Origin: Magicicada septendecula
Taxonomy: Eukaryota; Arthropoda; Insecta; Hemiptera; Cicadidae
Direction of reading: 5' to 3'
Length of the DNA: 64,000 nucleotides
NCBI GenBank assembly: GCA_034769895.1
Contig: CM068367.1
Coordinates: 86,667,654-86,731,653 of the forward strand
Part shown: positions 57,131 through 64,000 of the stretch, piece after piece
Layout of the letters: each line of letters starts with the position of its first letter
Numbering within the stretch: the first letter of the stretch is position 1
Program-made: the position numbers and the translations under genes
Notes under the pieces: model-generated
The model's input: the letters and a program-made list of their open reading frames with translations, nothing else
What the model was told of the DNA's origin: nothing
Database searches by the model: none

Positions 57131-58533
57131 CCGCAAGTGGACATGAGAACAAATAATTATGAACGTTTGAAAAGGTTTTTTGGGCGACGACGTCCAAGGA
57201 GCAATGACGAAGTAGGATAAAGTGGGAAAGATTTGTATGACCGGCCTGCGGACGCGAGGGAATGGCAACTCGGCTTCTGCTGCAGAAACCTCGCAAAAAG
57301 CAAGTGTTTACAGACATCATATTACTACATGGTTAGACTGTAACACGTTATACCTTCTATGCAGAATGGACAGCATTATTACGGGGAGCATTTATCTCTC
57401 ATTTATCACCGACGGGCGTGTTTGTGTTAATGTAGATTGTAAAACTAACATCTATTGAGTATGGCATATCTTTCTGGGAAACGTAAATACAACGCCACGG
57501 CCGATAAAATATAAATTTTACATTACTCTCGATCGTGCAATACTTTGCAGCCGTTACAAACCAAACACTTCGCTACGGGCCGATTTGTCCTGATTTTACT
57601 CCTCATTTGTTACCGCTTATAAATTCACTTCTGGTTATATCGTCAAGTGGATTTCATACACAAGCTCGCGCACGCGAGCTTAAGTCCCCTTTCTACGATC
57701 CTTACTTCTTGGCAACGCTTTTAACTGAGATCTAACTTTAACTGTAATCAAACTCTGGCGTCATAATCACGTCTCCGTTTCATATGTAAACTAACCGACG
57801 ACAAGGGTCGCTGGTTCGTTATCATATTTGTGTCATGTTTGATCTGACAATATTACTACCACACAGTTAAATCTGGCTGTTGATTCTGCGACTCAGTATG
57901 CAATGTAACAAGTGACACAGTCACTTAAAATGAACAGAGTTTTCTCACTTTAAATATATAAAAAATTAAAGGGCGAATAGTTTGTAGTACGAAATTTATA
58001 GATAGTAGTACGAAATAGTATAGAACATTAGATTTATATAAAGAGGAATGTTTAAAGAGGAGGACGCACCGTACACATTTTATTATAATGAAATAAGTTT
58101 CATTCCGGTGTTTATTAAGACACTGTAACGAACGTGCTTATGAACTAGAGTCGGTAAGCTGAAACAAAATATAACTACCAGTACAACACACTGAGAACGG
58201 AAGATCATAAAAAATGTGTAAAACAATAATATTAAAACTTGCAGCCTATAACGGGAAGATGGCTGGGACTTGAAACTATGTGGTTTGCATTTTAAATGCT
58301 CGTAAATTATCGAGTTTTATGATTTCCTTGACAATTTACTAGTAACAAGTGTAAATATCGGCCTTGAACCAAAATGTAGTGGCACGAAATCGATGTGGAT
58401 TAATTCTGCTTCATAGAGATTTCATCATGTGAATAAGACATAACGCAATCATTATTAATTAATTATTAAATATTGAGTTCTTGTTTGTAAATCAATAAGA
58501 AAAGAATTACCAGTATTTAAGTTCTTTAAATAA
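57131..58533. other. No gene seen
   Basis: About 1.4 kb. The open frame 57,222-57,458 (+) has no recognised motif. Confidence 0.5.
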
Positions 58534-58790
58534 TTACACATAACCCAATTTCTTGGAAGGGGCAAAACTCTTGTGACATACGCAAATTGCAAATGTTACT
58601 TCGTCGAACACATTCGCGTACATGATTCTGTAATATGGTATTACATTTACGGTTGCCATATTTTTTTGTATTTGCACAGCGGATGATAATCGCGTTTGGT
58701 AATCACCGCCGATTGCGGGTGGTCTTTGGTGAGTCCAAGGCCTCACCCAGACACGCACTTTTTTCGAGCGCAGCAGAACCTCTTCCTTCG
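58534..58790 (-). pseudogene. PIF/Harbinger-like N-terminal fragment
   Basis: In the minus-strand open frame (58,534-58,908) the part after residue 45 reads RSKKVRVWVRPWTHQRPP, then IPYYRIMYANVFDEVTFAI. The pattern R-R/K-x-R-x-W-V-R-P-W followed by Y-x-R-M-x-x-x-x-F-D-E-x is the N-terminal region of PIF/Harbinger transposase-like proteins (the HARBI1 type). The usual L-R-x-E-D linker is scrambled and the DDE nuclease region is absent. Composition is GC-rich like the Jockey element next to it. Confidence 0.5.
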
Positions 58791-58909
58791 CGGGAACGGC
58801 GCATATTGTCACCGCACAAAAAATGACTGGATGTTTTACTGACATCCAGTAGCGCTGCGCCAGTTGGAAACTAGGATTCCGTGTCAATAGCTTTGTCGGA
58901 CGTTTCACG

Positions 58910-59460
58910 CCAGCAGCTCCGTGATGTCCGTTAAAACACAGGAGAACATTAGTAGAGTCCGAACCGGTTGTTCTCCCTTCTTCGACGGACGGATATTCCT
59001 GGAGCTGGTAGAGTTACGTAGTTGGAGGGAAGAGGAGGACACGGCTACCGGCCTGGTGGGGTACCGCGCCGGAAGTTGTACCCTGCGAAGTATCGAAAGT
59101 CGTCACGTGCCCACACGACGTACCCAAAAACTGTACCATGGGCTTGTGTCCACGATGTCCACGATGTCCACGATGTATGCAGGGCACAGCTCAGTGCATG
59201 CCCCAGTGACGGCAGCGTCCGGGCGAGCCCGATGACTGCCTGATGGTTGGCGAGTGCTTGGTGCGAGACTTGTCGCTGCGAGCATGTAGCATGTAGCATT
59301 GTAGTAGCGGGGCGTCTTTGCACCCGGTGCATGACTGCAGCATCTGAGTCGAGCTCAATGGCTGCCTGTGGATATACATAGGTCTGGTTCTTCGACTGGT
59401 GCCTAATATCAGGAATGGACAACCGCCAACCAGTTAACTGAGAAGGCGGGGGAGAAAGGT
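58910..59460. other. GC-rich sequence with no recognised gene
   Basis: Part of a GC-rich island; several overlapping open frames exist because stops are rare, none with a recognisable domain. A 9-base unit (GTCCACGAT) is tandemly repeated three times at 59,151-59,178. Confidence 0.5.
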
Positions 59461-59744
59461 TTTAATTTTTATTTATTTTAAAATATTTGCAATCAGTGGG
59501 CACTGCCGCATGAACGGGTTCAGATGACAGATGTCACCCGTTCCCAGTCCCGCGTGCAGACGCCTTGAGGCGTCGGTCGCTCCCCGCGAGGCAGAGAGCC
59601 TCCGTGCCAGTGATAGCGCGTAGCAGCAGCATTCAGCGTGGTCGGCATACTAGGAAGGGAGGAAGGAAACAGCTTAGCAGGTAAATTCTGGGGCATGGGC
59701 AGATGGTGAATATTCAAATTGAGGTTTAAGCAGGTTACTTAAAC

Positions 59745-62441
59745 TTATGGCGGGTCATCGAGAATCGCCCGAGGGCGTTTGACCCGGACAGGGGGAGGTG
59801 GTTGCGTGGTGCTGATGGTTCTGAGGTAAGGGAAGGAAGAGGTCTCAGCTGCGGCAAAGAGAATCGCAGCTAATGACCAGACAAAGGCTGAGAGAGCAGG
59901 AACTCGTAGACCTCCTCGAATTACACTGTTTCTAACAAACCAAGGAGATCCCGACAAGGAACGGAGGGTTCTGGATTGGAAACTTTCCAGCCTACGCCTG
60001 TTGGTGGCGGAGACAAGTGACCACCATACAGGTGCCGCATAGGTCAATACAGACCGGAGAAACAACAGATAGAGGGTAACTTTCGTGCGCAGCGCCAGGG
60101 GGCTGCGGCACGCGAGGTATGGGTAAAGTTTGGCTCGGACGCCGCGAGCCTTGGCAAGGGTGTCCGTCACGTGGGCGTTGAAGCATAGGCGACGATCTAG
60201 CCGAACGCCTAGATACTTCACCGACTCTTTGTAGGCGATAGGCCTCCCTTCAAGGGAGAGGGGCTGGCATCGGGAGATGGACTTACGAGTGAAACAGATC
60301 GCCTCGGATTTCTCCGTGTTGATCGTCACCCGCCATTTCCGTAGCCAGTCCGGAAGCTGGTCCAACTGACGCTGCAACTGTGTACTCGCAAAACGCGGGG
60401 ACACAGAGCTGTAATGATACATTGCATCGTCAGCGAACAAAGACAACGTGACTCCGGGCAAAACAGGCAGGTCGTTCGTGTACACGAGGTACAGAACGGG
60501 GCCGAGGACAGATCCCTGGGGTACGCCAGCGGCGACAGGACGAACTGCAGAGCAGGTTCCGTCGACGCTAACCCTGAAGGTTCGGTCGCTGAGATACGAC
60601 CGGAGGAAAAACACTATGGACGATGGTAAGGGGGAGTTAGCAAGTTTGAAGAGAAGACCTTCGTGCCAGACTTTGTCGAAGGCCTTGCTCACGTCCAGCA
60701 GTGCGGCGGCCGTAGCCGCTCGCCTGTTGGTGGCGTCAGAGAGTTGCGTTACCACGCGGACTAGTTGAAGCGTGGTCGAGTGCTCTCTGCGAAACCCGAA
60801 CTGTTCGTTGCGGATAAAATTATCCAACAACGGCGAGATGCGGGCCAGCAGGAGCCGCTCGAACACCTTCGAGATAACTGGCAAGAGAGATATTGGCCGA
60901 TAGCTTTCAGGAAGCATGCGCGGCTTGCGGGGTTTAGGAACCATAACGATGTTGGCATTTTTCCACAGGCGGGGAAAGTACTGTAGCCGGAGACAAGAGT
61001 TGAACAGCTCGAGAACGAGGTCAACGCCTGAGGCCGGGAGATATTGTAATGCAGCGGCCCCGATCCGGTCAGGACCGGGGGCGCGACGGCGGTTTAGTCG
61101 ACAGACAGACGAAACGAGTTCGTCTCTGTCGAACGGGAGGTCTGGGCCAGCGGGAGGGCGAGAAAAATAACCAGATAGGAAGTCCCGGACTTCTGCCGAG
61201 TGGGCAGGGTCCGAAACGCCTCGATGAACGGTAAATTGCGACTCCATGCAGTCGGCGAAGACCTCAGCCTTGCCTTCTGATGAAGACACAACCCCGTTCG
61301 GGGTTTCCAGTGGGTTGCGAGTTCTCTTCTCGCGGGTCAGTCTACTCACCGCTCTCCAGACGGAGGCGTGGTCGACTTCAAGAGACTCAAGGTATGAGTC
61401 CCATCGATCAGAGTTTACGTCCCGCAGTAGCTGCTGAACGTAAAGGGACTGTTGTTGAAATCGTCGCTTAACGACTGGGTCACGGGTTCTTTGCCATCTG
61501 CGGCGGAGCTGGCGCCGTAGCCAGATGGCGTGGAGTACTTCCGCAGGTAAGGCCGATTTACGATGATTCACCTCGAGTGCGTAGGTGTGTCGATCCATGA
61601 CACCTTGGACCAATTCCTGAAGATTTGTGGCGCGGAGATCCAGATCGTCACGAGTGACGATTGGGTCCGCCGGGAGAGATGGTAACCTTCGAGAGAGCTC
61701 GTCATGATAGGATCGCCAGTTGACTCTCCTAACAATCTGAGCGGGAAGTCGGGGTGACGCCGACAGCTCTCGAACAGTTATAACAAGGGGATTGTGATCG
61801 GACGAAAGGTCCGACACAGACGAGACCTCGATGTTGCGGGCAACGTTCTTGACAACTACTATGTCAAGAACGTCCGGCCGATGGCCGTGAAAGGGGAAGT
61901 AGGTAGGGTCTTCAGGGCCGATGACATTAAGTGCCGGGTCGCCAGAGACGAACCGGAACAGAGAATTTCCATAGGCGTTGACAACGCGGCTGTTCCATGA
62001 AGGGTGTTTGGCGTTTAAGTCGCCGGCTACAATGGTTGAGAGGGGGTGGTCGAGGAGGGCGTCCCACTCCTCGGGCGGTGGCGGAGTTCGCCGGCCAGGC
62101 CGGAGGTACGCAGAAACAACGCGCAGCTCCGATCCGCCGGCGTCCACCGCCACCGCGCAGCCTTCAATAATAGATGTATCTAGAGGAGGCAAAAGCCTGT
62201 GGGATATCCGCCTGTGGACTAAAACAGCTGTGCCCCCCGAGGGGGGACAGCGAGGCCGTAGGGGACGATCCTGACGATAACAGGCATAGGCAGGAAGGGA
62301 AAACGAGTGGTAATGAGCCAGATGAGTCTCGGAAAGAAGTATGATATCAACATCATACTCCGTTACGAAAGTCATCAGTTCAGATCGCCTGGGGAGTAGC
62401 CCGAAGGCGTTCCACGCAACGATCCTCAGGCTATTAGCCAT
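59745..62441 (-). CDS. Jockey ORF2: endonuclease-reverse transcriptase
   Basis: 898 residues, fully open, the normal size for Jockey-clade ORF2. It nicks target DNA and copies the element RNA into it. The AP-endonuclease domain is at residues 5-220: WNAFGL (10-15), SETH (37-40), AGDLNAKH (139-146), RPDVLDIV (188-195) and SDHNPL (214-219). Reverse transcriptase, about 430-720: RRAPGPDRI (452-460), SYRPISLLPVISKVFERLL, EQFGFRREHST, LLDVSKAFDKVWH with Asp583, AGVPQGSVLGPVLY, FADD (669-672, Asp671 and Asp672), and TEKSEAICF. The three catalytic aspartates and the endonuclease Asp and His are all present. C-terminus: SGSPWFVRNSVIRGGL (832-847) and a Pro-rich end. No RNase H domain is seen, as in most Jockey elements. 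No stop, frameshift or damaged motif was found. Its start overlaps nothing; ORF1 ends 150 bases upstream. Confidence 0.95.
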   Translation of the reverse strand: MANSLRIVAWNAFGLLPRRSELMTFVTEYDVDIILLSETHLAHYHSFSLPAYACYRQDRPLRPRCPPSGGTAVLVHRRISHRLLPPLDTSIIEGCAVAVDAGGSELRVVSAYLRPGRRTPPPPEEWDALLDHPLSTIVAGDLNAKHPSWNSRVVNAYGNSLFRFVSGDPALNVIGPEDPTYFPFHGHRPDVLDIVVVKNVARNIEVSSVSDLSSDHNPLVITVRELSASPRLPAQIVRRVNWRSYHDELSRRLPSLPADPIVTRDDLDLRATNLQELVQGVMDRHTYALEVNHRKSALPAEVLHAIWLRRQLRRRWQRTRDPVVKRRFQQQSLYVQQLLRDVNSDRWDSYLESLEVDHASVWRAVSRLTREKRTRNPLETPNGVVSSSEGKAEVFADCMESQFTVHRGVSDPAHSAEVRDFLSGYFSRPPAGPDLPFDRDELVSSVCRLNRRRAPGPDRIGAAALQYLPASGVDLVLELFNSCLRLQYFPRLWKNANIVMVPKPRKPRMLPESYRPISLLPVISKVFERLLLARISPLLDNFIRNEQFGFRREHSTTLQLVRVVTQLSDATNRRAATAAALLDVSKAFDKVWHEGLLFKLANSPLPSSIVFFLRSYLSDRTFRVSVDGTCSAVRPVAAGVPQGSVLGPVLYLVYTNDLPVLPGVTLSLFADDAMYHYSSVSPRFASTQLQRQLDQLPDWLRKWRVTINTEKSEAICFTRKSISRCQPLSLEGRPIAYKESVKYLGVRLDRRLCFNAHVTDTLAKARGVRAKLYPYLACRSPLALRTKVTLYLLFLRSVLTYAAPVWWSLVSATNRRRLESFQSRTLRSLSGSPWFVRNSVIRGGLRVPALSAFVWSLAAILFAAAETSSFPYLRTISTTQPPPPVRVKRPRAILDDPP

Positions 62442-62590
62442 TTAGGGGAAGTAGAGGAAAGAGGGCAGCTAATGATTGGAACACCAGGGCAAGCACAGTG
62501 GTAGTGTCGCGAGCAGTCCTGATGGATGCAACAAGATTATCTGCCCAGGCAGTCAGGGGATCCGCCGAAGCCCGGGAAGATTCCCGGGGT

Positions 62591-63511
62591 TCAGGAGGAC
62601 AAGCCTGACTGGCCTCGACAGGGGTAGCAGATGGCGCTGGGCTGGTGGTCTGAGTAGTAGACTGCTCGCTGGAAGGTTGAGGACGATGGCTGGGGGCGGG
62701 TCGAGCCCGCGGAGAGGGTTCTGTGTGTCTGTGTGTCTGTCTGTGTGTCTGTGTGTCTGTGTGTCTGTCTGTCTGTAGATTTTTTTTCTATGGCAAACGA
62801 TAACTGCCGCAAACGAACCTGTGATGATGTTGGTCGGCCGGCGGAGTTCCGGCGACGACGAGAGCGCTTTGATTTGCCCGATCGGGCTGGAGGCGGGGCT
62901 GATTTAGCGGCCATGGCCGCGTAGGAAGGTGCGGGCGCTCCGGTAGGCGCCGGGATTGAGGCCGCTGCAGGCGGCGCCGAAGCGACGACTGCAGGCGAGA
63001 CAGCGGCACCGGAAGCAACCGGAGTTGCTGCCGGGACCTGGGCAGATGCACCAGTGAGAGGCGGGAAAGCCGCTCGCCGGTTAGGGCCAGGACCAGCTAC
63101 ACGGCCTGTCTGCGCGCCAGGGCGCACAGGAGGTCGCTGCGGTTTCATGGCGGCGATAAAGTTAGGGCAGCCTCGGTAATTAGCCGGATGGGCTCCTTTA
63201 CAGTTGCAGCATTTAGCTGTGTACCCCGTCGTAGGCTTAGTCGCTGCGAGGATGGGTACCCCCTTTTTTATTTTGGCGGAGGTGAAGGAGACGGGCTGTG
63301 ATTGGCTGAACCGCTGACGCGATCCACCAATGGCCTGAGAGGGAAGTCTACGCGAACGCTTAGCACGGACTGGCGGGATCTGTTCGCCCACAACGGGTCG
63401 ATACACTTCCGCCAGCCCGGTAAGAGTCCGGTAGACTGCCTTACGGCGATACCGAGGCAGGTGAGAGATTGGAGGGGCGAAGTTGCCGACTGAAGGTGGC
63501 GCTAGGCACAC
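62591..63511 (-). CDS. Jockey ORF1, gag-like nucleic-acid-binding protein (short)
   Basis: 306 codons, open. A zinc knuckle, CCNCKGAHPANYRGCPNF, is at residues 101-118; A/G-x-H-P-A-N-Y-R-G-C is the most conserved knuckle of Jockey-clade gag-like proteins. Relatives usually have two further knuckles and a PRE_C2HC domain before it. Here the sequence upstream (residues 1-90) does not show them, so ORF1 is probably 5'-deleted or rearranged and the start codon is only the first in the open frame. After the knuckle come an Ala/Pro-rich linker (150-215) and a basic patch (KSKRSRRRRN). The Asp/Thr/His/Gln stretch DRQTHRHTDTQTDTQTHR is coded by an expanded TCTGTGTG microsatellite. It would package the RNA in a particle. 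Confidence 0.75.
   Translation of the reverse strand: MCLAPPSVGNFAPPISHLPRYRRKAVYRTLTGLAEVYRPVVGEQIPPVRAKRSRRLPSQAIGGSRQRFSQSQPVSFTSAKIKKGVPILAATKPTTGYTAKCCNCKGAHPANYRGCPNFIAAMKPQRPPVRPGAQTGRVAGPGPNRRAAFPPLTGASAQVPAATPVASGAAVSPAVVASAPPAAASIPAPTGAPAPSYAAMAAKSAPPPARSGKSKRSRRRRNSAGRPTSSQVRLRQLSFAIEKKSTDRQTHRHTDTQTDTQTHRTLSAGSTRPQPSSSTFQRAVYYSDHQPSAICYPCRGQSGLSS
62715..62780. repeat. (TGTGTGTC)n microsatellite inside ORF1
   Basis: TGTGTGTC/TGTC units read in frame as a Thr-Asp-Gln-His-rich segment of ORF1. Repeat-driven expansion inside a coding region. Confidence 0.9.
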
Positions 63512-63640
63512 CTAAAGCCGGCACAACGCCCAACCCATCTGTCGGCCTGCAACGGACCGGATTTGAATGGAAGGAAGGTGGTGAGATCCGATTGGTCGGC
63601 GCGTGGGCAGATGGTGAGAGGGCAATTTGTTATTTTAAAA
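63512..63640 (-). other. Junction between two Jockey copies (3' UTR of copy 2)
   Basis: About 130 bases after the stop of the second ORF2 copy. The phrase CACCATCTGCCCA(C/T)GC is shared with the 3' UTR of copy 1 (about 59,700-59,715). No A-tail is seen before ORF1 of copy 1 begins, so the copies appear joined directly. Confidence 0.5.
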
Positions 63641-64000
63641 TTACGGTGGGTCGTCGAGCAAAGCTCGAGGGCGGCGGCGTTTGACTGGTGGTGGTCCATC
63701 ATCGTTATCGAGGTGTTGGAGGTGTGGAAAGTCTGAAATGGATGCCCGATGGAAGAGGTTGAACGTGAGAGTTCGCGCAAATCCATCGAGCGACGGAATC
63801 TTCAGCCCTCGCCTGATAGTATCATTTTTTACAAACCAGGGAGAGCCGGAGATAAGGCGAAGGGTAAGGGCTTGGAAGGCTTCCATGCGTTTAATGACGT
63901 CGGGGGCGAGTTGGGTCCAAAATGCAGGCGCTGCGTACATAAGGACGGCTCGTAAAAAGAGCAGATAGATCGAGAGCTTCGTGCGCACTGGCAGTGGCCC
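63641..64000 (-). CDS. Second Jockey ORF2, C-terminal part (cut by window edge)
   Basis: The frame is open from the window edge to a stop at 63,641. Text such as RTKLSIYLLFLRAVLMYAAP, FQALTLRLISGSPWFVKNDTI and RPRALLDDPP parallels the end of copy 1 (RTKVTLYLLFLRSVLTYAAP, SGSPWFVRNSVI, RPRAILDDPP), with clear divergence between them, so it is a related but different subfamily member in the same orientation. Catalytic parts lie outside the window. Confidence 0.88.
   Translation of the reverse strand, partial: GPLPVRTKLSIYLLFLRAVLMYAAPAFWTQLAPDVIKRMEAFQALTLRLISGSPWFVKNDTIRRGLKIPSLDGFARTLTFNLFHRASISDFPHLQHLDNDDGPPPVKRRRPRALLDDPP

Larger units (their letters stand above)
59461..63511 (-). mobile_element. 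Jockey-clade LINE with intact ORF2, about 4.05 kb
   Basis: Two open frames on the minus strand: gag-like ORF1 (63,511-62,591) and ORF2 (62,441-59,745), then about 280 bases of 3' UTR ending in AAATAAATAAAAATTAAAAC (59,461-59,483), an A-rich tail. The whole unit is GC-rich against an AT-rich background. The 5' limit is uncertain because ORF1 abuts the 3' end of another Jockey copy (63,502-64,000). ORF1 is shorter than usual for the clade. Confidence 0.88.

Noticed and set aside
59045-59422. 125-codon minus-strand frame downstream of the Jockey element
   Set aside because: GC-rich sequence with few stops; no motif, and overlapping frames are equally open.
60414-63493. Many plus-strand open frames in the 60-63.5 kb region
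   Set aside because: GC-rich antisense shadows of Jockey ORF2 and ORF1; none has a domain.
1-64000. CRISPR arrays, rRNA, tRNA, operons or bacterial genes
   Set aside because: No regularly spaced direct repeats, no rRNA signature and no cloverleaf were found by eye; gene structure and repeats are those of an insect nuclear genome. A tRNA scan could still reveal a tRNA I missed.

Overview
The window looks like AT-rich, intron-sized or intergenic DNA from an insect nuclear genome. The mobile elements are of kinds found in cockroaches, hemipterans and related insects: Jockey-type LINEs, several 5'-truncated LINE tails, a mariner-type DDE element, a hAT element with a ZMYM1-like transposase and an insect-type Helitron. 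I see no host protein-coding gene, no bacterial-style operon, no tRNA or rRNA and no CRISPR array. The species assignment is inference from the repeat families. Almost every coding trace belongs to a transposable element, and all but one or two are broken.

Layout. 1-1.05 kb: 3' end of a decayed Jockey-like LINE with AATAAA and poly(A). 1.6-1.75 kb: heat-shock-element + TATA + initiator promoter with no gene behind it. 3.1-3.4 kb: large foldback. 4.7-5.0 kb: LINE tail. 6.2-9.5 kb: a minus-strand LINE split by a 2,585-bp hAT element with a perfect 8-bp target duplication. 9.9-10.7 kb: Tc1/mariner-like element with long inverted repeats. 12.3-13.1 kb: 823-bp non-autonomous hAT with perfect 8-bp TSD, carrying a piece of mariner transposase. 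14.2-15.7 kb and 19.6-20.5 kb: LINE 3' ends. 18.0-18.2 kb: near-perfect hairpin element. 22.4-24.4 kb: LINE tails and three copies of a short repeat. 26.22-33.37 kb: complete 7.15-kb Helitron whose Rep-helicase gene is readable end to end but carries stops and frameshifts. 33.8-34.7 kb: GC-rich structured retro-element with (GAA)n tail, followed by a MITE. 36.5-39.1 kb: possible long LTR. 39-44.9 kb: AT-rich, featureless. 45-57 kb: LINE tails in both orientations and a complete 1,314-bp mariner-like element (54,127-55,440) disabled by one stop and one lost catalytic Asp. 58.5-64 kb: GC-rich island with a Jockey element whose ORF2 (898 aa) is fully open with all catalytic residues, next to the 3' end of a second Jockey copy in the same direction.

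How the parts relate: the LINE tails end in short trinucleotide runs (GAA, GAT), which suggests that many microsatellites here are retrotransposon tails. Nested insertions give a relative time order (LINE, then hAT). The Jockey copy at the right end is the only element that looks young enough to have been active recently; the Helitron, hAT and mariner copies are dead but structurally complete.
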